From contig NZ_CP109787.1 of the NCBI RefSeq assembly GCF_025857195.1, forward strand, positions 3,785,001-3,849,000: a stretch of 64,000 nt of DNA, in the 5' to 3' direction. This stretch comes from Leisingera thetidis. GTDB lineage: Bacteria > Pseudomonadota > Alphaproteobacteria > Rhodobacterales > Rhodobacteraceae. Position numbers and translations under genes: made by a program. Each line of letters begins with the position of its first letter. The first letter of the stretch is position 1. The notes beneath the pieces are model-generated. The model did no database searches. It had not been told where the DNA came from and saw only the letters and a program-made list of their open reading frames with translations. This document shows positions 25,089 through 32,850 of this stretch, piece by piece.

Positions 25089-25305
25089 GTGTCTTGCAGG
25101 AATTATAGGCGATGTGGCGATGGCCGCGTTCGGCGCGCCCGGCCACATGCCCGCCGAGCGCTTCGGTCCTGCAGGCTTCGATGGCCGCCATCACCTTGAG
25201 CTGGGTCAGGCTGGCATGCCCTGCATTGGCCCGCCGCCACGCGGGACCATGGGCACGGAATATATCAGCAATCTCCAGCCCCGGGCGGGACACCTCGGCG
25301 CCCCG

Positions 25306-26234
25306 TCACTTCAGGCTTCTCTTGAATGTCTGATCCTGCAACTGCGCCAGCATCTCGTAGGGGCTGACCGTGTCACGGATAGTCTTGGTGGCGACGTGGG
25401 TGTATTGGGCCGTCGTGCTCAGCTTGGCATGGCCGAGCAGCACCTGAATGACCCGGACATCCGCTGCCCGGCAGGCGCATCCGCAGGATGCCGCCGAGAG
25501 GGGGTGCCGGCCTCCAGCAGATGAGTCGCAAAGCTGTGCCGCAGGGCATGCAGAGAGGCGGCCTTTTTGATGCTGGCCAAGTTCTTCGCTGACGTGAGGG
25601 CGCGGTTCAGCTGCCGCGGCGAGATCGGATTGATCTTCGGCTTGCCCGAGAACAGCCAGCCTTCCGGCCGCGCTTCGCGCCAGTAGTCGCGCAGCAAGCT
25701 CAGAAGCCCGGGTGACAGCATCACGTTCCGGTCCTTCCGCCCTTTGCCCTGTTCGACGTGGATCAGCATCCGGTCGCTGTCGATACCGCCGATCTTGAGG
25801 TTGCAGACCTCGGCGGCCCGCAGCCCCGCGCCGTAGGAGATGCTGAGCGCGGCACGGTATTTGTGCCCGGGCCCCGGCGCCGCCATCAGGATGTCCGATA
25901 TCTCTTCCACGCTGAAGACAACAGGCAACTTCCTGGGCTGGGTGCGGAACTGCATGTAGCGCTTCATCTCCTCGCACCCGCAAGTCATACCGAAGAAGAA
26001 CCTGAGCGCCACGATCCGGGCGTTGAAAGTCGCCGGCGCTACCCCTGAATCCGTCATGTGCAGTTGATAGGCGCGGAGTTCCTTCGGTGTGGCGGTATCC
26101 GGCGGGTGCCCGAGGAAAATGGCAAGATCCTTGATTGCCCGGATATGCGCTTTCTGCGCCTTGGCGCCCATCCCGCGGATGCGCATGTCCTCGATCATCC
26201 GCTCTCGAAGCGGAGTCGATCTCTCCTCTGCCAT
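25306..26234 (-). pseudogene. IS91-associated tyrosine recombinase, frameshifted near the catalytic end
   Basis: From ATG 26234 (AGGAGG 5 nt upstream) the frame encodes a XerD-like recombinase: SAM-like N-terminus (MIEDMRIRGMGAKAQKAHIR), catalytic Arg in YGAGLRAAEVC, Lys in GKGRKDR, and HALRHSFATHLLEAGT. Directly after that, a 41-nt palindromic element (25462-25502) shifts the frame. The remaining DVRVIQVLLGHAKLSTTAQY (catalytic His and Tyr) and THVATKTIRD run in another frame to 25306. Without the element the protein would be complete, about 295 residues. Such genes are regular partners of IS91 transposases in roseobacters (family knowledge). Confidence 0.9.
25462..25502 (-). repeat. Palindromic insertion element, copy 5 (in recombinase gene)
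   Basis: On the minus strand it begins CCCTCTCGG and ends GCCTGCCGGGCAGCG, the full consensus ends. The hairpin has three outer pairs, a one-base bulge, six inner pairs and a three-base loop (plus-strand stem GGCGCATCC 25474-25482, GGATGCCGCC 25486-25495). Compared with copy 4, the inner C-G pair is exchanged for G-C, a compensatory change. Confidence 0.88.
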
Positions 26235-26716
26235 GGGAGCCTCCTGTCTGATGATTGAGAAGGCCTCAATCGTCAGGCAGAAATGCCGTTTCCCAAATGC
26301 ACCACTGTCAGAATCCTCGCTGAACACCAGTCACCCGCGCCAATGCCGCGGAGCGGCTTTGTCCATGGGCCGGTTGCGTCAGGCTCGGTGGTTTGGGCGG
26401 CTCGCAGGCTTTCGCAGCGCTGATAACCAACGTCTGCTGTTAGAAAGCTGCTTGCTTTACGCCAGAAGGGCAGTCGGGACCGCAACGGGCTCCAAAAACG
26501 TCCCAAATAACGCAACAGAACCGAGTACGGAAACGGCACCGTCGCTGCGCCTGGCTGCAGAACACCAGAGAATCTGGTCCGACAAGATTGAAAATTTTCA
26601 ACGACTTACCCGAATGCTTTCGAAACATTATGCAAGTTTATTGACATAAATTGAATAAATGATAGCTTTCTTGCAAATCGACTTTACGGCTCATCACCAT
26701 CGCAAGGTCCGCTATT
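26235..26716. other. Intergenic region between recombinase and RpiR genes
   Basis: About 480 bp with no supported gene; frames open on both strands lack ribosome sites. The last ~100 bp are AT-rich and carry the presumed promoter of the amino-acid operon. Confidence 0.5.
26637..26659 (+). promoter_or_regulatory. Candidate promoter/operator of the RpiR operon
   Basis: A dyad TTTATT (26637-26642) N11 AATAAA (26654-26659) overlaps a good -35 hexamer TTGACA (26641-26646), about 60 bp before the RpiR start. A wider GCAAG...CTTGC pair (about 26632-26676) surrounds it. The position suits autoregulation by RpiR, but the -10 box is weak and the assignment is an inference. Confidence 0.4.
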
Positions 26717-27595
26717 TTGCCCACCCCTGTCCGCTCCAAACTGACCCATGCCCTCGAAACCGGTTCGAAAGCCGAGCGGGCGATTGCCAATTACATGCTG
26801 AGCGCATTAGAGCAGGTGCCGTTCGAGACCGCAGCAAGCCTAGCCGCAATAGTCGGTGTGAGCGAAGCCACCGTCGGCCGCTTCTGCCGCGGCATCGGCT
26901 ACGCCAGCTTCAAGGACCTGAAGGAACATCTGAAGGACGATTTGGGCGACCACCCCTGGCTGGTCAGCGACCGGCTGAATGAACTGCGGGAAACCGCCCG
27001 CGATGACGAAGGCCATCTTTCTCAAGGGATGGAACTGGAAATCGCGGCAGTCGTGCGGATCTATGAATATGCCCGGTCCCCCGAATGGCAGAATGTTGTT
27101 GCCAGGCTGGCCAGAAGACAACACGTTTATGTGGCCGGTTTCCAGACCGAGCGCGGGCTTGCCCAGTATTTTGCCAACCAGATGCAATACCTTCGCGACC
27201 AGGTAACCCTGATTGACCTGGCGGGAGGGAACTTTGCCGAAATACTGGCCTCCGACCGGGAGGCTTGTCTGGTGATCTTTGAGGCCCGCCGCTATTCCCG
27301 GTTGGCCAAGCTTCTGGCTCGCGACGCGAAGAACTTCGGCATTCCGGTGACCTTGATCACTGACGTGTTCTGCGATTGGGGCCGCGAAGCCGCCGACGAG
27401 GTATTTGCCGTGCCGACCCAATTCAATCAGTTCTGGGATTCCACGGCGCAGATGGCAAGCCTGTCCAATCTCATCATCAACGGCGTGTGCATGGAACTGG
27501 GACCCCAGGTCGAAGAACGCCTGAACCGGATTGCCGGACTTTACGGCCGCTTCACCGGCCATGTCGGCGATCCAGTCGCCGCCATCGAAAAATAA
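26717..27595 (+). CDS. RpiR/MurR-family transcriptional regulator
   Basis: A 292-residue protein with a TTG start (26717) and AAGGT at moderate spacing. The N-terminal HTH_6 domain is seen as AIANYMLSALEQVPFETAAS and LAAIVGVSEATVGRFCRGIG. The C-terminal SIS domain (~115-260) starts HVYVAGFQTERGLAQYFANQ. SIS domains usually bind phosphosugars, but RpiR members next to amino-acid transporters are common in roseobacters. It heads an operon with a transporter, a racemase-like enzyme and an acyltransferase, and probably controls it. Confidence 0.88.
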   Translation: MPTPVRSKLTHALETGSKAERAIANYMLSALEQVPFETAASLAAIVGVSEATVGRFCRGIGYASFKDLKEHLKDDLGDHPWLVSDRLNELRETARDDEGHLSQGMELEIAAVVRIYEYARSPEWQNVVARLARRQHVYVAGFQTERGLAQYFANQMQYLRDQVTLIDLAGGNFAEILASDREACLVIFEARRYSRLAKLLARDAKNFGIPVTLITDVFCDWGREAADEVFAVPTQFNQFWDSTAQMASLSNLIINGVCMELGPQVEERLNRIAGLYGRFTGHVGDPVAAIEK

Positions 27596-27625
27596 GCAGA
27601 ACTTGGGAACGACAGGAGGACCCCC

Positions 27626-28402
27626 ATGACACTGAAGACGACACTGACCCTCGCCCTGGCGTCCGCCGCGATGGCCGTCGGCACAGCCTCGGCGGACGGG
27701 CTGCGGCTGGGCACCGAGGGCGCCTACCCGCCGTTCAACTACATCGAATCCGACGGCAAGATTGCCGGCTTCGATGTTGAGATCGGTCTGGAGCTGTGCA
27801 AGCGCATCGGCGAGGAATGCACAGTGGTGGCGCAGGATTGGGACGGCATCATCCCCGGTCTTCTGGCCGACAAGTATGACTTCATCATCGCCTCGATGTT
27901 CATCACCGAAGAGCGCAAGAAGCAGGTCGATTTCACCGATCCCTATTACTTGGCCGCGATGACCCATGTTATGCCGAAAGGCTCTGAAGTCACCGAATTC
28001 ACCAACGATGCGCTGTCCGGCATGGTGATCGGCGCGCAATCGGGCACCACCCAGGCCGATTACATCGAAGCCGCATATCCCGATGCCGACATCCGCCTCT
28101 ATCCGACCCAGGACGAGGTGAACCTCGACATGGCCTCGGGCCGCATCGACCTGCAGGTCGGGGACATGCTGCCGATGCTGGACTGGACCACCAAGAGCAA
28201 CGACGGCAGCTGCTGCGAACTGGCGGGCGAGCCGATCACTGATCCGGCCTTTGTCGGAGACGGTGTCGGCATTGCCGTGCGCCAGGAGGATGACCCGCTG
28301 CGCGAGAAGCTGAATGCCGCCTTGGCGGAGATCCGCGCCGACGGCACCTACAAGGCGATCAACGACAAGTATTTCGACATCGATGTCTACACGATGAAGT
28401 AA
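27626..28402 (+). CDS. Polar amino-acid ABC transporter, periplasmic binding protein
   Basis: A 258-residue protein, GGAGGA before ATG 27626. Sec signal MTLKTTLTLALASAAMAVGTASA precedes an SBP_bac_3 fold: LRLGTEGAYPPFNYIESDGK IAGFDVEIG, DWDGIIPGLLADKYDFII and ITEERKKQVDFTDPYY, the hallmark segments of the HisJ/ArgT/LAO family. One Cys pair (GSCCELAG) lies in the C-terminal half as insertion. It delivers a polar amino acid or opine-like ligand to the two permeases encoded next. The exact ligand is unknown; D-amino acids are suggested by the downstream enzymes. Confidence 0.92.
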   Translation: MTLKTTLTLALASAAMAVGTASADGLRLGTEGAYPPFNYIESDGKIAGFDVEIGLELCKRIGEECTVVAQDWDGIIPGLLADKYDFIIASMFITEERKKQVDFTDPYYLAAMTHVMPKGSEVTEFTNDALSGMVIGAQSGTTQADYIEAAYPDADIRLYPTQDEVNLDMASGRIDLQVGDMLPMLDWTTKSNDGSCCELAGEPITDPAFVGDGVGIAVRQEDDPLREKLNAALAEIRADGTYKAINDKYFDIDVYTMK

Positions 28403-28444
28403 CCGGGGCGCCTGCCTGGTCCCTCCAGCCTGAAAAGGTCATCC

Positions 28445-29152
28445 ATGTTTGAACTGTTCTCATACGGTGATGCCGGCTGGGGGGACGAAATCCTGCAGGG
28501 GCTGGCGATCACGGTGCAGCTGGCCATCGCCACCCTGCCCGTCGGCCTGTGCCTTGGCTTTCTGGCCGCCTTTGCCTCGATGTCCCGTGCGCGGCCGCTG
28601 CGGTTTCTGGGGGTCGGCTATACCACCATCATGCGCGGCCTGCCCGAGATCCTGACGCTGTTTGTGGTCTACAATGGCGCCGGCTTGCTGATCAATGCGG
28701 CCCTGCGGTGGTGGGCACCGGAGGCCTCTCCCATCGGCTTCAGCCCGTTTGCAGCTGGTGTGGTGGCGCTCGGCATGGTGTTCGGTGCCTTTGCAGGCGA
28801 AGTCCTGCGCGGCGCGTTCCAGTCGCTGGACCAGGGCCAGGTGGAAGCGGGGCGGGCCATCGGCATGACCGGCCGCCAGATCTTTCTGCGTATCCAGCTG
28901 CCGCAGGTCTGGCGCTTTGCCCTGCCGGGGCTGGGCAACCTGTGGATCAACATGCTGAAGGATACCGCGCTGGTTTCGGTCATTGCGCTGGATGATCTGA
29001 TGCGGATGACCAAGGTGGCCGTGGGCGTGACCAAACAGCCCTTTACCTTCTACCTGCTGGCCTGCCTGATCTACTGGGCAATGTGCGTTCTGTCCGAATT
29101 GGTGCTGGCGCAGATGGAACGCCGCGCCAACCGCGGCATCCGGAGGGCCTGA
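28445..29152 (+). CDS. Polar amino-acid ABC transporter permease (HisQ type)
   Basis: A 235-residue inner-membrane protein of the BPD_transp_1 fold. Membrane helices are visible at ILQGLAITVQLAIATLPVGL, in the 90-120 region (FAAGVVALGMVFGAFAGEVL) and near the C-terminus (FYLLACLIYWAMCVLSELVL). The EAA loop reads EAGRAIGMTGRQIFLRIQLP, the contact for the ATPase. HisQ-type subunits pair with a HisM-type partner, here the next gene 1 bp further on. Confidence 0.92.
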   Translation: MFELFSYGDAGWGDEILQGLAITVQLAIATLPVGLCLGFLAAFASMSRARPLRFLGVGYTTIMRGLPEILTLFVVYNGAGLLINAALRWWAPEASPIGFSPFAAGVVALGMVFGAFAGEVLRGAFQSLDQGQVEAGRAIGMTGRQIFLRIQLPQVWRFALPGLGNLWINMLKDTALVSVIALDDLMRMTKVAVGVTKQPFTFYLLACLIYWAMCVLSELVLAQMERRANRGIRRA

Positions 29153-29153
29153 G

Positions 29154-29888
29154 ATGAACCCCCTGGAAATACTTGCGCAATACTGGCCCCGGCTAATGGA
29201 CGGCACCCTGATGACGATCAAACTGACGCTGCTAGGCGCGCTGATCGCCGCGGTTGTGTCCCCGGCCTTTGCGCTGGTCCGTGTCCATGCGGCACCAATG
29301 GCACAGGCGCCGCTGCGGATCTATGTGTCGTTCATGCGCGGCACTCCGATCCTGGCGCAGCTGTTCCTGATCTTCTATGGGTCCGGCCAGTTCCGGCCGC
29401 TGCTGCAGGACTGGGGGCTGTGGAGCTTCTTCCGCGACCCGTTCAACTGCGCGCTGCTGGCCTTTGCGCTGAACTCCACCGCCTATCAGACCGAAATCCT
29501 GCGCGGCGGCATCCTAGGCGTGCCCCGCGGCGAGATCGAAGCCGCCAGGGCCATCGGCCTCAGCCGGTTCAAGACGCTGCGCCGGGTGGTGTTCCCGCAT
29601 GCCTACCGCATCGCCTGGCCTGCTCTCGGCAACGAGGTGATCCTGCTGATGAAGGCCAGCGCCCTGGCCAGCGTCGTCACCGTTTTTGACCTGATGGGCC
29701 GCACCCGGCAGGTGTTTTCCCGCACCTTCGACTTCTCGGTCTATCTCTGGGCCGCGCTGATCTACCTCTGCATCACCGCGATCTTTGTCCTGCTCTGGCG
29801 GCAGGCCGAACGCCGCCTTAGCCGCCACATCGACGTCCGGCACCCCGTCCCAGCCGCCGTCCAGCCCCTGAAGGAGACACGGGCATGA
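29154..29888 (+). CDS. Polar amino-acid ABC transporter permease (HisM type)
   Basis: A 244-residue membrane protein with the EAA loop EAARAIGLSRFKTLRRVVFP and membrane segments such as LMTIKLTLLGALIAAVVSPA and YLWAALIYLCITAIFVLLW. RIYVSFMRGTPILAQLFLIF is the usual family segment. Its last codons overlap the ATPase start (ATGA, 29885-29888), indicating coupled translation. Together with the preceding permease it forms the channel. Confidence 0.92.
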   Translation: MNPLEILAQYWPRLMDGTLMTIKLTLLGALIAAVVSPAFALVRVHAAPMAQAPLRIYVSFMRGTPILAQLFLIFYGSGQFRPLLQDWGLWSFFRDPFNCALLAFALNSTAYQTEILRGGILGVPRGEIEAARAIGLSRFKTLRRVVFPHAYRIAWPALGNEVILLMKASALASVVTVFDLMGRTRQVFSRTFDFSVYLWAALIYLCITAIFVLLWRQAERRLSRHIDVRHPVPAAVQPLKETRA

Positions 29889-30643
29889 GCGCTCCGGATA
29901 CCATTCTGAAAGCCGAAGGCATCCACAAATCTTTTGGCAATCTCGAGGTTTTGAAAGGGATCTCTCTGGAAGCCAGGAACCATGACGTGATCTCGATCCT
30001 CGGGTCTTCCGGCTCGGGCAAGTCGACCTTCCTGCGCTGCCTGAATTTTCTGGAGACACCGACCTCGGGCAAGGTGACCGTGCACGGCGAAGAGATCCTG
30101 GTGAGGAACGGCAAGCCGCGGAACGCGCGCCACATCGAGGCAATCCGTGCCCGGCTGGGCATGGTCTTTCAGCAGTTCAACCTGTGGACCCACCGCACGG
30201 TGCTGGAAAACGTGATGGAAGGACCGGTCCAGGTCAAGGGCGAGAGCAAGGCTGAAGCCCGCGACCGCGCCGAAATGCTGCTGAGGCGGGTTGGCTTGCA
30301 GGAGCGGATGCAGATGTACCCCGCACAGCTGTCCGGCGGCCAGCAGCAGCGCGTGGCGATCGCCCGCGCCCTGGCGATGGAGCCCGACGCGATCCTGTTC
30401 GACGAGCCGACTTCGGCGCTCGACCCGGAGCTGGTGGGCGAGGTTCTGAAGGTGATGCAGGATCTTGCCGCCGAGGGACGCACGATGATCGTCGTCACCC
30501 ACGAGATGGGCTTTGCCCGCGAGGTGTCCTCTGAGGTGGTCTTTCTGCACGAGGGCCGCATCGCTGAGCAAGGCCCGCCCGAAGAGATGTTCACCAATCC
30601 CAAAACAGAAGAATTCCGCCGGTTCATCGCCAAGGCGATGTAA
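29885..30643 (+). CDS. Polar amino-acid ABC transporter ATP-binding protein (HisP type)
   Basis: A 252-residue ATPase: Walker A GSSGSGKST, Q-loop MVFQQFNLW, signature LSGGQQQRVAIARAL, Walker B AILFDEPTSALDPE and switch His in VVTHEMGFA. The sequence IHKSFGNLEVLKGISLEARN and the FRRFIAKAM end match HisP/GlnQ proteins. It completes the importer with the binding protein and two permeases. Confidence 0.95.
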   Translation: MSAPDTILKAEGIHKSFGNLEVLKGISLEARNHDVISILGSSGSGKSTFLRCLNFLETPTSGKVTVHGEEILVRNGKPRNARHIEAIRARLGMVFQQFNLWTHRTVLENVMEGPVQVKGESKAEARDRAEMLLRRVGLQERMQMYPAQLSGGQQQRVAIARALAMEPDAILFDEPTSALDPELVGEVLKVMQDLAAEGRTMIVVTHEMGFAREVSSEVVFLHEGRIAEQGPPEEMFTNPKTEEFRRFIAKAM

Positions 30644-30669
30644 TCCCGGCCCTTATTCAGGTTTCAGAT

Positions 30670-31821
30670 ATGTCCAGTGACGCCCCCATTTCTCCCGCCC
30701 CGCTGCACCAGGGCATCCGCATCGAGAGCGCCGAGCTGCGCATCGTCAGTCTGCCACTGCTGACCCCCTTCGTGATTTCCTCTGGCACCATGACCGCCAA
30801 GACCTTTCCGCTGCTGGTGCTGAAGGGCGAAGGGATCGAAGGCGTGGCCGAAGCGGTGATGGACCCGGCGCCGGATTACCTGGAGGAGACCATTTCCGGC
30901 GCGATGACTTTTTTGCGCGAAGTGCTGCTGCCACAGATCGTCGGCAAGCGCTTTGCCTCGCCCTATGATCTGCAGCCGGTCCTGTCGCCCTGGCGAGGCA
31001 ACCGCATGGCCAAGGCGGTGGTCGAGATGGCGTTCTGGGACCTCTGGGCAAAAAGCCTCGGCTTGCCTTTGCAGGCGGCTTTGGGTGGCACCGGCGATCA
31101 TGTCGACGTCGGCGTGAGCCTAGGCATCGCGCCGGTGGAGACCACGCTGGAGCGGGTCGGCGCGGCGCTGGAGCAAGGCTACAAGCGCACCAAGCTGAAG
31201 ATCGCGCAGGGCCACGATGTCGGTATCGTCGAGGCGGTGCGGGCCGAATACCCTGACATCAAGCTGACCGTCGATGCCAACACCGACTACGGGCTGGCGG
31301 ATCTTCCGGTTCTGCAGGCGCTGGACGGCTTCCAGCTGGATTACATCGAACAGCCGCTGGCCCATGACGACATTCACGATCACGCCAAGATGCAGCGCCA
31401 GCTGAGAACCGCGATCTGCCTCGATGAAAGCATCCGCAGCGCCGGCGATGCGCGCAAGGCGCTGGAAACCGGCGCCGCGCGGGTCATCAACATCAAGGTC
31501 GGCCGCGTCGGCGGCTTTGCCGAGGCGCGCGCCATCCACGACACCTGCGCCGCCTTCGGCGTGCCGGTCTGGTGCGGCGGCATGCTGGAAAGCGGCATTG
31601 GCCGGGCGCACAACATCCACCTGGCAACGCTCGCCAATTTTACTAAGCCCGGCGACACCTCCAGCGCCAGCCGCTATTTCGACCGCGACATCACCAACGA
31701 AGCGCTCGAGGCGCACAATGGCGAAATGCCGGTGCCCAGACAGGGGCCGGGCATAGGAGTAACTCTGGACCGGGACTACCTCAGGTCTGTCACGGATCAC
31801 GCCGAGGAAATAACCGCATGA
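30670..31821 (+). CDS. Enolase-superfamily enzyme, N-acylamino-acid racemase / OSBS-like
   Basis: A 383-residue protein of the muconate-lactonising-enzyme subgroup. The acid-base and metal residues line up: KLK (TKLKIAQG), Asp in TVDANTDYG, Glu in YIEQPL, Asp in CLDESIR, and Lys in INIKVGRVGG. The capping domain (residues ~15-130) contains PFVISSGTMTAK. No menaquinone genes surround it, so o-succinylbenzoate synthesis is unlikely. Its overlap (ATGA) with a COG3375-type GNAT gene matches the known N-succinylamino-acid racemase pathway that converts D- to L-amino acids. Dipeptide epimerase is the main alternative. Confidence 0.8.
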   Translation: MSSDAPISPAPLHQGIRIESAELRIVSLPLLTPFVISSGTMTAKTFPLLVLKGEGIEGVAEAVMDPAPDYLEETISGAMTFLREVLLPQIVGKRFASPYDLQPVLSPWRGNRMAKAVVEMAFWDLWAKSLGLPLQAALGGTGDHVDVGVSLGIAPVETTLERVGAALEQGYKRTKLKIAQGHDVGIVEAVRAEYPDIKLTVDANTDYGLADLPVLQALDGFQLDYIEQPLAHDDIHDHAKMQRQLRTAICLDESIRSAGDARKALETGAARVINIKVGRVGGFAEARAIHDTCAAFGVPVWCGGMLESGIGRAHNIHLATLANFTKPGDTSSASRYFDRDITNEALEAHNGEMPVPRQGPGIGVTLDRDYLRSVTDHAEEITA

Positions 31822-32549
31822 ACATGGTGAACTCTGGCCTGGTTCTGCGCGAACTGCACGGCGTGGCCGAACTGAAGCACGCGGAGTGGCTTCAGAAAGA
31901 GGTCTGGGGCAAGGACGACCCGCCGGACAACTCTGATCTGATGCTGGCGATCCAGCACGAAGGCGGGCTTGTCGCGGGTGCCTTCAAGGATGGGCGCATG
32001 CTGGGGTTCCTATTCGGGTTTCCGACCAGCCAGCCGCATATCCAGCATTCGCACCGGCTGGCCGTGCATCCCGACAGCCGGGGCCTTGGCCTGGGGATGA
32101 GGCTGAAATGGTTCCAGCGCGACTGGTGCCTGGAACGCGGCATCACACTGGTGCGCTGGACGTTCGATCCGCTGCGCCGTATCAACGCCGGGCTGAATAT
32201 CGCCCGCCTGGGCGGTTCAGCCAGCACCTATTACGAAGATTATTACGGCGAAATGGCAGGCATAAATGCTGGTGTTCCCTCGGACCGCCTTCTGGTCGAC
32301 TGGAACCTCACTGCTCCCCGCGTTGACGCACAGGCAAAAGGTCGGAAAACTGTCACTCCCTACGCGGCAGAAGAAACCATGACAGTAGAAGTTCCCAAAA
32401 ACCTGGACAGGCTGCTGGTTTCAGATCTTGACGCAGCAATTTCCGAGCGGCTTCGTGTGCGGGAAGAAATGACTTCAGCCTTCGCGAAGGGATACAAAGT
32501 CGATGGATTCGACGTCGAGACCTGCTGTTATCTTTTGACCAAGCCCTAA
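31818..32549 (+). CDS. GNAT-superfamily acyltransferase, COG3375 type
   Basis: A 243-residue protein that overlaps the racemase-like gene by 4 bp. The GNAT core is visible as LMLAIQHEGGLVAGAFKDGR, then SHRLAVHPDSRGLGLGMRLK (acyl-CoA loop) and ITLVRWTFDPLRRINAGLNI. This is the COG3375 group often paired with N-acylamino-acid racemases, where it acylates D-amino acids with succinyl-CoA. A deacylase would be needed to release the L-amino acid but is not in the window; the downstream side is occupied by transposon debris, so it may have been lost or lie elsewhere. Confidence 0.8.
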   Translation: MNMVNSGLVLRELHGVAELKHAEWLQKEVWGKDDPPDNSDLMLAIQHEGGLVAGAFKDGRMLGFLFGFPTSQPHIQHSHRLAVHPDSRGLGLGMRLKWFQRDWCLERGITLVRWTFDPLRRINAGLNIARLGGSASTYYEDYYGEMAGINAGVPSDRLLVDWNLTAPRVDAQAKGRKTVTPYAAEETMTVEVPKNLDRLLVSDLDAAISERLRVREEMTSAFAKGYKVDGFDVETCCYLLTKP

Positions 32550-32640
32550 CAGGCCGCTGAAGAAGTCGGCTCTCGACGCGGTCTGAGGAACATGCTTCAA
32601 TCTGAGCACAATTTCGGCAGGGGTGATAATGCGCGGGACG

Positions 32641-32850
32641 GACGCTAATCCCCTCATTTTTACGGGGGCTTGGTCGTAGAATTTACGCGGCCATCTTCAG
32701 CTTCTGGGCGAGGGTCATCCCGCCATTGCCCATATTGGGGCGCTCATTGTTGCAGGACCACAGCCATGCGGTGGCAATCTGCTGCACCGCGTCGATGCTT
32801 TCGAAGATGTAGAGGTCGAGCCACTCATACCGGACCGTCCGGTTATCCAT
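32641..32850 (-). mobile_element. 3' end of an IS3-family element inside a relic integrase
   Basis: On the minus strand from about 32850 the sequence reads YEWLDLYIFESIDAVQQIAT followed by AWLWSCNNERPNMGNGGMTL and AQKLKMAA, stop at 32683-32685. This is the C-terminus of an IS3-family transposase. It is followed by an AAAATGAGGGGATTA stretch typical of the element's end. The rest of the IS is missing. It replaces the C-terminal catalytic part of the neighbouring integrase. Confidence 0.88.

Larger units (their letters stand above)
24031..25293 (-). pseudogene. IS91-family transposase with two internal insertions and a stop
   Basis: The frame carries IS91 family landmarks: RPGLEIADIFRAHGPAWRRA, the HCPKCQG zinc-finger half, HTWGSALTHHPHIHMIVPGG (HUH-type His cluster), CRPGVFLHVRVLSRLFR, and LAYLSRYTHRVAISNRRL with the catalytic Tyr region. 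Two insertions break it. At 25045-25088 the usual NSCRNRHCPKC zinc finger is split by about 14 extra codons. At 24496-24525 a net 27 nt adds an in-frame TGA (24502-24504) between EWVV and AKPPF. Downstream of the stop the frame is unchanged. Rolling-circle transposition by this copy should be lost unless read-through occurs. Confidence 0.88.
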
